A stretch of 54,626 bases of DNA, taken from Burkholderiales bacterium (GTDB taxonomy: Bacteria > Pseudomonadota > Gammaproteobacteria > Burkholderiales > Usitatibacteraceae). Shown piece after piece: positions 20,179 to 29,720 of the stretch. Both the position numbers and the translations under genes were made by a program. The stretch covers positions 1 through 54,626 of the forward strand of contig JANYDB010000022.1 in the NCBI GenBank assembly GCA_025359985.1, read 5' to 3'. The notes under the pieces were generated by a model, which did not search any database, was not told where the DNA came from, and saw only the letters and a list, made by a program, of their open reading frames with translations. How positions within the stretch are numbered: the stretch's first letter is position 1; each line of letters starts with the position of its first letter.

Positions 20179-20253
20179 AGCTATAAATCTTTAAGCTACA
20201 AGTCCTAAAGCTATAAGTTTTCAAGCTACAAATCTTCAGGCTTTAAATATCAA
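20179..20253. repeat. 15-bp tandem repeat, five units
   Basis: Five units with exact 15-base period (starts at 20179, 20194, 20209, 20224, 20239) of consensus AGCTAYAARTCTTTA, diverging in the last copy. It lies between the start of the EamA gene and the end of dusA and shows no open frame of interest. Confidence 0.88.
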
Positions 20254-20267
20254 AGATTTAAACATTC

Positions 20268-21239
20268 TTATCCTTCAACCGCCGCGAGTACTTGGGCGAT
20301 TCGCTCAATATCATTACCCGTCATTTTACGTCTCCACGCACGCGCACCCGACAGCCCTTTGCATAGCCCGACAATATGGCGCATGACGGCATGTCGGGTA
20401 GAGCCTTTGGCCACCTGCTCATCTGCATAAATATTCATGCCCGCCTCAATTTCTTCACGAGTTAACGACTCGCGTTCATCGCCATAAAATTCGCGATCCC
20501 AGGAAGCCAGCCAATACGGGTTGTGGTACGCCTCGCGGCCCATCATGACACCATCAACATGCTGCAAGTGGGTGCGAATTTCGTCCGAGGTATTGACGCC
20601 ACCGTTGAGCACAATGGTGAGCTGTGGAAAATCTTTTTTTAAGCGGTACGCATAGGCGTATTTCAGTTTGGGAATTTCGCGATTTTCTTTGGGGCTTAAA
20701 CCTTTCAGGATCGCGTTACGGGCGTGAGCGATAAACACCGTGCTGCCAGCTTCAGCGACGGTCCCGACGAAATCACGTACGAATTCATAGCTTTCATTAT
20801 CATTGATACCGATCCGATGTTTGACGGTAACAGGGATGGACACCGCATCCACCATGGCCTTCACGCAATCCGCTACCAATTGTGGTTCTGCCATCAGGCA
20901 GGCACCGAAACTACCGCGCTGCACCCGTTCCGAAGGGCAGCCGCAATTAAGGTTAATCTCGTTGTAGCCCCATTGCTCACCGAGCTTTGCACAGATGGCG
21001 AGATCAGCGGGCTCGCTGCCGCCGAGCTGTAGCGCAACCGGATGTTCCTGCGCGTTAAAATCCAGATGCCGCGGCTGGTTACCGTGAATAAGTGCACCGG
21101 TGGTCACCATCTCGGTATAAAGCCGTGCATGCCGGGTTAACAGCCGATGGAAGTAGCGGCAATGTCGATCCGTCCAATCCATCATCGGCGCAACGCTTAG
21201 CCGGTACGGGTTGGCAAGATTGTTTACGTGATCATTCAT
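20268..21239 (-). CDS. dusA: tRNA-dihydrouridine synthase A
   Basis: 323 residues from ATG 21239; an upstream frame to 21323 runs into the divergent gene. DusA reduces uridines 20/20a of the tRNA D-loop using FMN. Visible motifs are SVAPMMDWTDRHCRYFHR, EMVTTGALIHG, the catalytic Cys in NLNCGCPSERVQRGSFGACLM (the Cys of GACLM), KHRIGIND and MMGREAYHNP. Divergent from the Sua5-type gene with about 58 bases between the start codons, which therefore share a promoter region. Confidence 0.95.
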   Translation of the reverse strand: MNDHVNNLANPYRLSVAPMMDWTDRHCRYFHRLLTRHARLYTEMVTTGALIHGNQPRHLDFNAQEHPVALQLGGSEPADLAICAKLGEQWGYNEINLNCGCPSERVQRGSFGACLMAEPQLVADCVKAMVDAVSIPVTVKHRIGINDNESYEFVRDFVGTVAEAGSTVFIAHARNAILKGLSPKENREIPKLKYAYAYRLKKDFPQLTIVLNGGVNTSDEIRTHLQHVDGVMMGREAYHNPYWLASWDREFYGDERESLTREEIEAGMNIYADEQVAKGSTRHAVMRHIVGLCKGLSGARAWRRKMTGNDIERIAQVLAAVEG

Positions 21240-21297
21240 GATAATGATTTTATCAGTCGCGTCGTGCATATCTACGGGTTTACGGCAAAATAGCATT

Positions 21298-22407
21298 ATG
21301 TTAATTAATAAATCTGAAATCATAGAGGCTGCGGCCTTCTTGCAGCGTGGCGGACTGGTCGCACTGCCGACTGAAACCGTATATGGTTTGGGCGCAGATG
21401 CGACGAATCCGGACGCGATAAAAAAAATCTTTGCCCTGAAAGGCCGCCCCGCTAATCATCCATTGATTGTACATATTGCCAAGGGCGCACCGCTGGGTCA
21501 TTGGGCCACTCACATACCCGTTGCCGCCCATCAACTCATAGCAGCCTTCTGGCCTGGGCCGTTGACGCTGATTCTCAAACGCTCACAACGTATTCCGCTT
21601 GATGTAACTGGCGGACAAGACACGGTTGGCATTCGCTGCCCTGCACATCCGATGGCGCAGGCTCTGCTGGCTGCATTTGCCAAGATGGGTAGTGGAGCGA
21701 TTGCGGCACCGTCAGCCAATAAGTTTGGCCATGTATCCCCCACCACTGCGCAACATGTGCGCGATGAATTTGGTGAGGTAGTGGGTAATACTTCGAACAA
21801 CGCCATCTACCTGCTGGACGGTGGCGCGTGTGATGTAGGTATTGAATCAACCATTCTGGATTTATCACGCGCCCATCCCGTGCTGCTTAGGCCCGGCGCT
21901 ATCTCGCGCGAACAAATACGCAATGTGATCGGCGAGATGCCATTCACGCGTGAAGAAGCGGCTTTAAATAAGCCGCCGTCAGCGGCAGGCAAAACCAGAT
22001 CTGATCCCGCGCATACAGGGCAAAATGACACCCCGCGCGTCTCGGGCTCATTAGCCGCGCACTATGCGCCGCTCACGCCGCTGGTTCTGCTTACGGCGGC
22101 GCAATTGCAGAGCGAAATAGATATTTTGCTGGATGCGGGCAAGCGCGTTGCAGTACTGGCCTTTACGGCACAACCCCGGGTCAAACCATCACCCGTAGGA
22201 ATCGGGATTCGCAATGCACGTCGTCTAGTGTGGATCACCGCCGAGACCGACGCAGTCGGCTATGCGCAAGGGCTCTATGCCCATTTACGCACGCTGGATG
22301 CCGCGGCCACCTCGATGATTTTAGTGGAGTGCCCACCTGATAGCGCCCCTTGGGATGCCATCAATGATCGTTTATCACGTGCCGCCGCAGGTTCGCACCA
22401 ACACTAA
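21298..22407 (+). CDS. L-threonylcarbamoyladenylate synthase, Sua5 type
   Basis: 369 residues from ATG 21298. The N-terminal YrdC domain (GGLVALPTETVYGLGADA, KGRPANHPLIVHI, GPLTLIL, SANKFGHVSPTTA) makes threonylcarbamoyl-AMP for the t6A modification of tRNA. The C-terminal Sua5 domain, after SGSLAAHYAPLTPL, distinguishes it from the shorter TsaC. A linker of about 30 residues rich in Lys/Pro/Ser separates the domains. The gene is divergent from another tRNA-modification gene, dusA. Confidence 0.93.
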   Translation: MLINKSEIIEAAAFLQRGGLVALPTETVYGLGADATNPDAIKKIFALKGRPANHPLIVHIAKGAPLGHWATHIPVAAHQLIAAFWPGPLTLILKRSQRIPLDVTGGQDTVGIRCPAHPMAQALLAAFAKMGSGAIAAPSANKFGHVSPTTAQHVRDEFGEVVGNTSNNAIYLLDGGACDVGIESTILDLSRAHPVLLRPGAISREQIRNVIGEMPFTREEAALNKPPSAAGKTRSDPAHTGQNDTPRVSGSLAAHYAPLTPLVLLTAAQLQSEIDILLDAGKRVAVLAFTAQPRVKPSPVGIGIRNARRLVWITAETDAVGYAQGLYAHLRTLDAAATSMILVECPPDSAPWDAINDRLSRAAAGSHQH

Positions 22408-22414
22408 CTATTAA

Positions 22415-22912
22415 CTAATTATCCCGCGCCGTCGTTTTATTCTTCGCCTCGTGAAGCTGTCGCAGCAGCTGTTGAATGAGCACATAAGCTATCACGACAC
22501 CTCCCGCTAAAATTAGCGCTGCTGGTGCCGAATACTGCGCAGGACTGCCGTCCAACCATGCTTTGATCCAAGGCATTTCCATTGCGATCAAGGTGATTGA
22601 CATCATAAGCACAAACCCCACACTAGCCGCATGCGATTCGTGTTTAAACTTGCTTAAAATGAAATAAGCAGCGCGCAAGTAAACGAGAACAAATAACGAA
22701 AATAGCATCAGTGATTTGGAATCTTTAAACGTCCCTTTAATATTTTCAATCACGCTGGCATTACTGCCCATACCCGGTAAGGAGAAAAGTAGCGCGATGC
22801 TCACATACATCACCACAAAAATCACCATCGTTAAAGCAAATAAAAATGCCTCATTTGCAAATACAGAACGAAAATGGGGAAAGGCAACTGGAATACTTTG
22901 CGCCAAATTCAT
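22415..22912 (-). CDS. Hypothetical integral membrane protein
   Basis: 165 residues from ATG 22912 (an in-frame TTG at 22924 is possible). Four hydrophobic segments are visible: FLFALTMVIFVVMYVSIALLF, LMLFSLFVLVYLRAAYFIL, SVGFVLMMSITLIAMEM and AALILAGGVVIAYVLIQQLL. A charged C-terminus follows. I recognise no family and no motif. It is convergent with the Sua5-type gene, ending only a few bases from it. Confidence 0.65.
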   Translation of the reverse strand: MNLAQSIPVAFPHFRSVFANEAFLFALTMVIFVVMYVSIALLFSLPGMGSNASVIENIKGTFKDSKSLMLFSLFVLVYLRAAYFILSKFKHESHAASVGFVLMMSITLIAMEMPWIKAWLDGSPAQYSAPAALILAGGVVIAYVLIQQLLRQLHEAKNKTTARDN

Positions 22913-23027
22913 GTGTTTATTCAATCAAGGATTAATACGGTCTTGATATTATTCGCTCGATAATATTTTCACGATAATTATTTCTCCGCATTGATTAATT
23001 GTTTCCGCTCCCGGTATCCGTTAGAAC

Positions 23028-23960
23028 TTATTTCTTGCCTGTTTTTAATACCTTTATAAAGCGCTGCATAAGCAAGATTAACGTCACCACCAGCGCGCCT
23101 ACGGCCACACCTACAGCACCATCCGCTACCGTCGGCAAAATGCGGGCAAGCACCCCGCCTGCATTTACCGCAACCGCGTCAATCATGTGCTGCAGCGGGA
23201 GGATGCCATGCACAAGAATGCCTCCGCCCACCAGAAACATGGCCACGGTGCCCGCTACGGAAAGCAACTTCATTAAATACGGCGCGCCACTCACCATGAG
23301 CCGACCGGCAACACCGGCCAAACCGAGACCGCGATGTTTTTTTACCAGATACAAGCCGACATCATCGAGTTTGACGATGGCGGCGACAAAACCATATACG
23401 CCGACCGTCATGATGAGCGCAATCGCACATAACACCGCTACTTGCTTGCCGAAGGTGGCCGTTGCCACGGTGCCCAGCGTAATCACAATAATTTCGGCTG
23501 ACAATACAAAATCAGTGCGCACCGCACCTTTGATTTTATCTTTTTCAAACGCGACCATATCAATAGCCGGATTCGCAACCGCTTCAGCTAACTGCCTGTG
23601 GTGCGCCTGCTCATCACGCGCAGTGTGCAGAAATTTATGCGCAATTTTTTCAAAGCCTTCATAACAAAGGTACGCACCACCCACCATCAACAGTGGCGTT
23701 ACTGCCCACGGTGCCAACCTACTGATCGCCAGCGCCAACGGCACCAGAATTGCCTTGTTGATCAGCGAGCCTTTTGCCACAGCCCATACCACTGGCAATT
23801 CGCGATCCGCCTTTACGCCCGCAACCTGTTCGGCATTGAGCGCAAGGTCATCGCCCAGTACACCAGCAGTCTTTTTGACGGCGACTTTACTCATGACCGC
23901 AACATCGTCGAGGATAGTGGCAATATCGTCAATAAGGGCGAACAGGCTGCTTGCGGCCAT
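23028..23960 (-). CDS. DUF808 family membrane protein (YedI-like)
   Basis: 310 residues. It opens with [40 protein letters not shown] read as the family signature, followed by [28 protein letters not shown] and several transmembrane helices. DUF808/YedI proteins are inner-membrane proteins of unknown role. Start ATG at 23960. It is divergent from icd with a gap of about 250 bases. Confidence 0.88.
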   Translation of the reverse strand: MAASSLFALIDDIATILDDVAVMSKVAVKKTAGVLGDDLALNAEQVAGVKADRELPVVWAVAKGSLINKAILVPLALAISRLAPWAVTPLLMVGGAYLCYEGFEKIAHKFLHTARDEQAHHRQLAEAVANPAIDMVAFEKDKIKGAVRTDFVLSAEIIVITLGTVATATFGKQVAVLCAIALIMTVGVYGFVAAIVKLDDVGLYLVKKHRGLGLAGVAGRLMVSGAPYLMKLLSVAGTVAMFLVGGGILVHGILPLQHMIDAVAVNAGGVLARILPTVADGAVGVAVGALVVTLILLMQRFIKVLKTGKK

Positions 23961-24118
23961 AGATAGGATCAGTTATTGGGTTATTGTTGAGTTGATGTTT
24001 AACTTTGAGTGGATTTTCATCAGCCACGCAAACGTTTGCATAAAATTTGTATCATCCGGGATAAGCGCTTGAAAACCGCCGCAAATAAAGGCGTTTCATT
24101 TTCTGCGGATTCGCACCA

Positions 24119-24149
24119 TTGCCGCCAGCAATGTGAGATTTGCTATAAT
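24119..24149 (+). promoter_or_regulatory. Probable promoter of icd
   Basis: TATAAT (24144-24149) preceded by TG one base upstream, an extended -10 element. TTGCCG at 24119-24124 could serve as -35 at a long spacing of 19. It is about 60 bases before the icd start codon. Confidence 0.6.
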
Positions 24150-24208
24150 TCGTGGGCTATTTTTGCACATTATTCTCTCCCACCGCCCTCTTTTCCGCAG
24201 GAATCCTT

Positions 24209-25423
24209 ATGGCTAAAATTAAAGTTAAAAACCCCGTTGTTGAAATGGACGGCGATGAGATGACGCGCATTATCTGGCAGATGATTCGTGAAAAACTAAT
24301 CCTGCCGTATCTCGATATCGATCTCAAATACTACGATTTGGGGATGGAGCATCGCGACGCAACAGATGACAAAGTAACGATCGATTCCGCCAACGCCACC
24401 AAACAATATGGCGTCGCCGTGAAATGCGCAACCATCACGCCGGACGAAGCGCGCGTGAAGGAATTTGGTTTGAAGCAGATGTGGAAATCGCCGAACGGCA
24501 CGATCCGCAATATTCTGGACGGCACTATTTTCCGTGAGCCAATTATTTGCAAGAATGTACCACGCTTGGTTTCGCACTGGGATAAGCCCGTTGTCGTCGC
24601 GCGTCATGGTTTCGGTGATCAGTATCGTGCAACGGATTTTCAGTTTCCCAGCGCGGGCACTTTAACGGTGAAATTCACGCCCAGCGATGGCTCGGCGCCG
24701 ATTGAACGGGAAGTTTTCAAAGCGCCTGGCCCGGGAATTTCATTGTCGATGTATAACCTCGATGAATCGATTGCGGGATTTGCACGCGCTTGTTTAACCT
24801 ACGGTCTTCAGCGTAATTACCCCGTATATTTATCGACCAAGAACACGATTTTAAAAGTTTATGATGGTCGCTTCAAAAATCTGTTCCAGGAAATTTTTGA
24901 TGCCGAATTCAAGACCAAGTTTGATGCTGCGGGCATTACTTACGAGCATCGTTTGATTGACGACATGGTGGCCTCAAACCTAAAGTGGAGCGGCGGCTAT
25001 TTGTGGGCGTGTAAAAATTACGATGGCGATGTGCAATCTGACACGGTGGCGCAAGGTTACGGCTCGCTGGGCTTGATGACATCCGTGCTAATGTCGCCTG
25101 ATGGCAAGACGGTAGAGTCCGAGGCCGCACACGGAACGGTGACGCGCCATTACCGCATGCACCAACAGGGCAAGCCAACCTCGACCAATCCGATCGCCTC
25201 AATTTATGCCTGGACGCGCGGCCTGCAGGCACGTGGCCGCATGGACGATACGCCGGATGTAGTCAACTTCGCATTGACGTTAGAAAAAGCCTGCGTGGAC
25301 GTGGTGGAAGCAGGCAAGATGACCAAAGACCTGGCGATTCTGATTAGCCCTGATCACCCTTACTTGACAACTGAAGAATACATGCATGAAGTAGACGCGG
25401 AATTAAAGCGACGGATGGCTTAA
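24209..25423 (+). CDS. icd: Isocitrate dehydrogenase (NADP), eukaryotic-like type
   Basis: 404 residues from ATG 24209, which has an AGGA ribosome-binding site. It oxidises isocitrate to 2-oxoglutarate in the TCA cycle. The motifs [45 protein letters not shown], and [18 protein letters not shown] with [12 protein letters not shown] belong to the homodimeric eukaryotic-like (subfamily II) NADP enzymes rather than to the E. coli type. A strong terminator follows. Confidence 0.95.
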   Translation: MAKIKVKNPVVEMDGDEMTRIIWQMIREKLILPYLDIDLKYYDLGMEHRDATDDKVTIDSANATKQYGVAVKCATITPDEARVKEFGLKQMWKSPNGTIRNILDGTIFREPIICKNVPRLVSHWDKPVVVARHGFGDQYRATDFQFPSAGTLTVKFTPSDGSAPIEREVFKAPGPGISLSMYNLDESIAGFARACLTYGLQRNYPVYLSTKNTILKVYDGRFKNLFQEIFDAEFKTKFDAAGITYEHRLIDDMVASNLKWSGGYLWACKNYDGDVQSDTVAQGYGSLGLMTSVLMSPDGKTVESEAAHGTVTRHYRMHQQGKPTSTNPIASIYAWTRGLQARGRMDDTPDVVNFALTLEKACVDVVEAGKMTKDLAILISPDHPYLTTEEYMHEVDAELKRRMA

Positions 25424-25473
25424 GAATCAGGGCCTGGATTTCGAACTGCGGTCGCAGCGGGCATCATAAAATT

Positions 25474-25508
25474 AAAGGGCTTTCTATTTGTGCAGAAAGC
25501 CCTTTTTT
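25474..25508 (+). terminator. Rho-independent terminator of icd
   Basis: A 12-bp perfect stem AAAGGGCTTTCT/AGAAAGCCCTTT (25474-25485, 25494-25505) with an 8-base loop and a T-run to 25508, 50 bases after the icd stop. Confidence 0.93.
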
Positions 25509-25527
25509 ATTTCACGACGGCATTTAT

Positions 25528-26187
25528 CTAAAGGCTGGCAGAGAGACGATCATTCAGAATCGTAATCATTTTTCGTTGTACATCGATATAACCTTCGCCT
25601 GCCAAATCTTTCAACGTGCGGTTCACCATTTCTCGCGAAGCACCTACCATATCCGCTAAATCCTGCTGAGTGAAAGGCGAACCTACTACCCGACGTCCGT
25701 TCGACATAATGGCAAGCTCAAGCAGCGTGCGCGATACGCGACTGGTAATATCAGTGAGGGCAAGCGCGCCAATTTTGCGATCTGCATGACGCAGACGCGC
25801 GGCAAGTGTCGCCATTACACCGCGCGCAATATCGGGCGATTTTTCAATTGCGCGTTGGAAAGCGGTATAGGACAGCACCTGCAAGTGCACGCGGTCCATG
25901 GCGGCGACACTTGCATTGCGCGGCCCTTGATCAAACATGGGAAGTTCACCAAAAAAGTCCCCGGGACCTAATGTTTTTAAAATGACCTCACGGGTTGGAT
26001 CTGCTTCATCGCTCATATAAACTTTTACCTGCCCTGCAACAATAACGAAGCAGGAATTTGCCACCTCACCTTGATGGAGAATGACCCCGCCCTTCTCTAC
26101 CACCTGCAAGGCAGCGTGTGCACCAATGCTGTCCAATTGCGATGGCGTTAAATTACCGAACAAGGGGATAGCGTTAAAGGTCTGCAT
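25528..26187 (-). CDS. Crp/Fnr family transcriptional regulator
   Basis: 219 residues from ATG 26187, chosen because of an AGGA ribosome-binding site; a frame to 26226 is less likely. The N-terminal cyclic-nucleotide-binding fold (GGVILHQGEVANSCFVIVAGQVKVY, GPGDFFGELPMFDQGPRNASV) is followed by a dimer helix (IARGVMATLAARLRHADRK) and a winged helix (TQQDLADMVGASREMVNRTLKDLAGEGYI). There are no Cys residues placed as in Fnr, so it does not look like an oxygen sensor. It may bind cAMP or another nucleotide; the phosphate-binding RNAS differs from the RSAA/RTAS pattern. Two palindromes lie upstream. Confidence 0.88.
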   Translation of the reverse strand: MQTFNAIPLFGNLTPSQLDSIGAHAALQVVEKGGVILHQGEVANSCFVIVAGQVKVYMSDEADPTREVILKTLGPGDFFGELPMFDQGPRNASVAAMDRVHLQVLSYTAFQRAIEKSPDIARGVMATLAARLRHADRKIGALALTDITSRVSRTLLELAIMSNGRRVVGSPFTQQDLADMVGASREMVNRTLKDLAGEGYIDVQRKMITILNDRLSASL

Positions 26188-26221
26188 ACAAATCCTGCGG
26201 CGTGGGCAAAATAAAATGGAT

Positions 26222-26255
26222 AACAACCGAGGTTGTTTTTTGACACTTTAAGTGT
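26222..26255. promoter_or_regulatory. Two inverted repeats upstream of the Crp/Fnr-type gene
   Basis: AACAACC-GA-GGTTGTT (26222-26237) and ACACTT-T-AAGTGT (26243-26255) stand side by side, 35-68 bases before the start codon. Candidate operators, possibly for autoregulation; not matched to any known site. Confidence 0.5.
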
Positions 26256-26350
26256 GACTCGATTTGCCCACATGCAATGTGAAATTCATCACACTCTACA
26301 AATTATTTAATTCGAACATCGCTTTACGCTGGCCCGGTGCACGCGTCCTG

Positions 26351-27007
26351 TTAATTTGCCGCGTCCCGCGCACCTACCGCCAGCCGCGATACCAGCCGCT
26401 TAATTATATGCAGGCGCAGATGAAAAAAATGATCTGCGTCGGGCACCACCACAACCGGAATATTGCGCGGCCGCGCCCAATCCAGCGAATCGGTGAGCGG
26501 CACAGTTTCATCTTTTTCGCCGTGGATAATAATAGTAGTTTCGGGAGCATTACCACCAGCCTGCGCGTTTGCCCATGTTGATAGGCGCTGAAAAGCAGGC
26601 GCTACCAAGACCATCTCGGCCGCAGTCACCTGCTCACTGGCCGCCAATGTGACAGCCCCGCCAAATGAAAACCCGGCAAGCCACAATGGCAAATTGGGGT
26701 GCAGTGATTGAGCATACGCAATGACCGTAAGCAGATCACGGGTTTCGCCACGCCCTTCATCGTGCTTGCCTTCGCTTGCGCCAACACCCCGAAAATTAAA
26801 GCGGTAAGTAGCTGCATCCGCATCGTAAAACGCGCGCGCTATGGTGGTAACAATTTTATTATCCATGGTGCCACCAAACAGCGGATGAGGATGGGCAACG
26901 ACTGCAATTGCGCGAGGGACAATCCTGTCGGGGACGTGGGCTCGTAATTCTATTGCGCCAACTTCGCCTTGGATAATTGCAGCGGCATTCGGAAAAGGGC
27001 CTGCCAT
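26351..27007 (-). CDS. Alpha/beta hydrolase (COG2945-type)
   Basis: 218 residues. The family marks are VAHPHPLFGGTMDNKIV, the motif YRFNFRGVGASEG, the nucleophile elbow GFSFGG (Ser of GxSxG), an acidic residue in HGEKDETVP and the catalytic His in PDADHFFH. No signal peptide; predicted cytoplasmic, substrate unknown. The ferredoxin gene ends about 20 bases upstream, so the two may be cotranscribed. Confidence 0.88.
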   Translation of the reverse strand: MAGPFPNAAAIIQGEVGAIELRAHVPDRIVPRAIAVVAHPHPLFGGTMDNKIVTTIARAFYDADAATYRFNFRGVGASEGKHDEGRGETRDLLTVIAYAQSLHPNLPLWLAGFSFGGAVTLAASEQVTAAEMVLVAPAFQRLSTWANAQAGGNAPETTIIIHGEKDETVPLTDSLDWARPRNIPVVVVPDADHFFHLRLHIIKRLVSRLAVGARDAAN

Positions 27008-27026
27008 TTTATTTGCGCCGTTCTGA

Positions 27027-27335
27027 TTAAATTTTTAAACGCTCAACGACGCGGCCATTTTGAATATGCTCGGTAATGATTTCATCCACATCGTCTTTAT
27101 CAACATAGGTGTACCAAACATTATCAGGGTAGATAACCAGCACCGGGCCCTCGTCGCAACGATCAAGGCAGCCTGCGGTGTTAATGCGCACTTTGCCTTC
27201 ACCGTTTAATTTGAGCGCTTTTATGCGATCTTTGGCATAAGCGCGAACCCCTTCTGCATCATGCTGATTACAGCATGCCCGTCCGTCATCCCGCTGATTG
27301 ACGCAGAAAAAAACATGGTGTTGGTAGTAGCCCAT
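27027..27335 (-). CDS. Thioredoxin-like [2Fe-2S] ferredoxin
   Basis: 102 residues. Four cluster-ligand Cys are placed as in thioredoxin-fold ferredoxins: Cys11 (HHVFFCVNQR), Cys21/22 (GRACCNQ), Cys56 and Cys60 (AGCLDRCDEGP). The phrases VRINTAGCLDRC and YPDNVWYTYVDKDDVDEII are conserved in this family, often annotated as (2Fe-2S) ferredoxin domain protein. It likely acts as a small electron carrier in the cytoplasm. It precedes the alpha/beta hydrolase gene on the same strand. Confidence 0.9.
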   Translation of the reverse strand: MGYYQHHVFFCVNQRDDGRACCNQHDAEGVRAYAKDRIKALKLNGEGKVRINTAGCLDRCDEGPVLVIYPDNVWYTYVDKDDVDEIITEHIQNGRVVERLKI

Positions 27336-27406
27336 TGTTTGCCCGTTTATCCTAGTTTGTCGTGCGGAAAGGTAAGGGTAGAGTTACCGGCGTAGAAATT
27401 ACTATT

Positions 27407-28579
27407 TTAGTCGCCCCGACGATGCTTCACAAAAACCATCGCCAAAAATAAAAACGCCAGCAGCGGCCATATCTCACTCACCCAGTGGGTGAGGCTCGCA
27501 AAATTGACTAATTGCCCATACGGCCAATCAAACAAGCGCAGGGTTTCATCAAAGGCATTGTAGATGCTTGAAATTTTCGCCATCACCCCGCCGGCGAACA
27601 CAAACAAGGTTGCGCCAAATACGCGCCAATGATGTTTCACGCCAGAAAAAAGTATCGCCAGTAATAGTCCCGAGGTCAGGCCGATGACGGTGCCAGGTCC
27701 CATCCATGCAATCATCAGCGGCGCTTTTAACATCAGTGAGGCCATGGATACTTTTGCGACTAATCCCAGCAACAGCACAACCCACACATTCGCCCAAATC
27801 CGTTTTGCCGGATGAAGCAACACCGTAATAAAGAGGACAAAACCACATACATTAAGGGCAATGCCTACTGCCTGCGGCAATAAATACAATGGATCGTAGG
27901 GATGCGGTTTTTCACCGGATACAAGCTGATTGACAACATTGCCTGCTTCGAAAAATGGGATTGCCGGGTTTAATTGCGCGAATAACCACAACCCCAGTAA
28001 CAATAGCCCCCAATCAACCCAGTTACCCGACGCAAAATGCCGATAGCGCCAGCGCTCTACTTTTTCCAGCAGCACACGGCCCGGATGCGCAACCATAAAT
28101 GTTGCGCCGAGCAGGGCGCCGAATACATTTGACAGCCAATCAACAGGCGAACAAACCCGACTCGGTAAAAATGCTTGCGCCGTTTCAATCGCCGCCGATA
28201 AAACACCTGCCGCCAGCACGGCCAGCAGCCAAGCTCGCCGCGCCAGCACGCGCGTATTTTTCTGTTGCCAGGGTAATGGCCGGGGTTGGTCGCGGCGGCG
28301 GGTGAAAGCGATATATAGCGACGCGCACAAAACACCGAGTGGCGCATAGGCTAAAACATTGAGCACAATATCGAACGCCGTAATGTATTTGGGCCAGAAA
28401 AATAGCGTGAAAACCTCTGGTTTACGCCAACCAATAAACGGATTCAGGCTCGCATAAAGAATCACCAGGGTATAGAGCAGAAGTGCACCGCGTCCCGCGC
28501 GCCACGGCGCAGGCTGGGACGGCGGCCACGCCGGATTGTAGGCGCGGTAGGTGCCGGATTGATCTGTCGGACGCGGCAT
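27407..28579 (-). CDS. VanZ-family membrane protein
   Basis: 390 residues from ATG 28579; the longer frame to 28717 overlaps the gamma-carbonic-anhydrase gene and is unlike the family. About ten hydrophobic segments. The N-terminal half has the VanZ-like pattern LYASLNPFIGWR, FDIVLNVLAYAPLG and the ETAQAFLPSRVCSPVDWLSNVFGALLG block with polar residues of the family. The C-terminal half is a further set of membrane helices without recognised motif. The VanZ domain is implicated in teicoplanin resistance in Gram-positives, but its role in proteobacteria is unknown. Confidence 0.82.
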   Translation of the reverse strand: MPRPTDQSGTYRAYNPAWPPSQPAPWRAGRGALLLYTLVILYASLNPFIGWRKPEVFTLFFWPKYITAFDIVLNVLAYAPLGVLCASLYIAFTRRRDQPRPLPWQQKNTRVLARRAWLLAVLAAGVLSAAIETAQAFLPSRVCSPVDWLSNVFGALLGATFMVAHPGRVLLEKVERWRYRHFASGNWVDWGLLLLGLWLFAQLNPAIPFFEAGNVVNQLVSGEKPHPYDPLYLLPQAVGIALNVCGFVLFITVLLHPAKRIWANVWVVLLLGLVAKVSMASLMLKAPLMIAWMGPGTVIGLTSGLLLAILFSGVKHHWRVFGATLFVFAGGVMAKISSIYNAFDETLRLFDWPYGQLVNFASLTHWVSEIWPLLAFLFLAMVFVKHRRGD

Positions 28580-28628
28580 TAAATGTCGTTCAAGGTGGCT
28601 AGTCTTGATTACATGTTGCAACGCGGCT

Positions 28629-29156
28629 TCATGCTGTCGCGATGGACTGTAAAGTCTGAACGTAACGCGCCGCGTTGTCCACATAGTGCTGCGCAATACC
28701 GCGCAACATTTTTGCATCGTCGTCTGAGAGCGTGCGCACTACCCGTCCAGGCGAACCCACCACTAACGAACGATCAGGAATGACTCTACCTTCCGGAATC
28801 AACGCGTTCGCACCGATCAAACACTCGCGGCCAATAACGGCGCCGTTTAACACCACGGCCTTGATTCCAATCAGCGAGCCTTCGCCCACCGTGCAGCCAT
28901 GTAGCATCGCCATGTGGCCCACGCTGACGTCGGCAGCCAGGGTCAACTTCACCCCTTCATCCGTATGCAGAACTGCACCATCCTGAATATTCACGTTCTC
29001 GCCCAAGGTGATGGTGTCGTTGTCTCCTCGAATCGTTACATTCCACCAGACGTTGGCGTTTTTTTCCATCACCACGTCGCCAATCACCGTGGCGTTAGGC
29101 GCAATATAGTTATTGCCTTTGAGTTGTGGTGTTTTATTAGCGAGTTTGTAGATCAT
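28629..29156 (-). CDS. Gamma-class carbonic anhydrase family protein (YrdA/PaaY-like)
   Basis: 175 residues from ATG 29156 (ATG chosen over the longer frame to 29201). A left-handed beta-helix of hexapeptide repeats is evident (NATVIGDVVM, ANVWWNVTIRGD, NVNIQDGAVLH, GAVIGRECLIGANALIPEG). The three zinc-binding histidines of the family are visible as His64, His81 and His86 (LHTDEG, GHMAMLH). It is trimeric in known structures; activity as a carbonic anhydrase is not assured. Adjacent to the VanZ gene with about 50 bases between them. Confidence 0.92.
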   Translation of the reverse strand: MIYKLANKTPQLKGNNYIAPNATVIGDVVMEKNANVWWNVTIRGDNDTITLGENVNIQDGAVLHTDEGVKLTLAADVSVGHMAMLHGCTVGEGSLIGIKAVVLNGAVIGRECLIGANALIPEGRVIPDRSLVVGSPGRVVRTLSDDDAKMLRGIAQHYVDNAARYVQTLQSIATA

Positions 29157-29236
29157 GCTGGTTGATTCCGGCTTTAATAAATTAGGGTATGTATCAAACA
29201 ATCTTCGTAAGACAGCTTATTTTGACATAACCCATT

Positions 29237-29720
29237 TTACATATTCCGAAATAAATGCATAAACGGTTGGCTTACCGACAGCGTTTTTGGTCGAGCTTTG
29301 AGTTTAATCATGCCGTTGCCAATCTCGTCACGCGAAACCGTTTTGATGACGCGTAAATTTACAATCATGGCCCGGCGAATTTGTTTAAAGTGAGCGGCAT
29401 CAAGCCGATCCAACAACTCTATTATGGGGTGTGAGTGAGCGCTTCACCGTCGGCTGTCATCACCACCGTATATTTATTGTCTGCGTGAAAATAGGCGACA
29501 TCATCAATCATGATGAGTCTGGTATCTTTGCCGGCACCTGCCGTGATCCAGGCTATCGGTCCACGATCGGTGTCGGCATTCATTTTCAATTTTAGTTGCG
29601 CCAGTAACTTGCCAACAGCATTAAGATTTGCCCCTAAAGGCGCGCCGACGCTTGAGTTTGGCGTCTGGCTAACGGTTTTAAGCCGAGCTACAGTGGCCGC
29701 GAGACGCTCTGGCTGGATGG
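29237..29720 (-). pseudogene. Decayed LytTR response regulator, receiver domain lost
   Basis: The C-terminal LytTR DNA-binding domain is readable in two pieces: frame one to TAA at about 29422 (ITAGAGKDTRLIMIDDVAYFHADNKYTVV) and, one base out of frame, a second piece (IIELLDRLDAAHFKQIRRAMIVNLRV then PKTLSVSQPFMHLFRNM) ending at TAA 29237. Aligned by eye with the intact paralogue at 31083-31853, the join is a single missing base in a C4 run. The receiver domain is missing: only its last residues (PERLAATVARLKT) remain, directly attached to the decayed kinase. A degraded, non-functional gene is the simplest reading. Confidence 0.85.
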
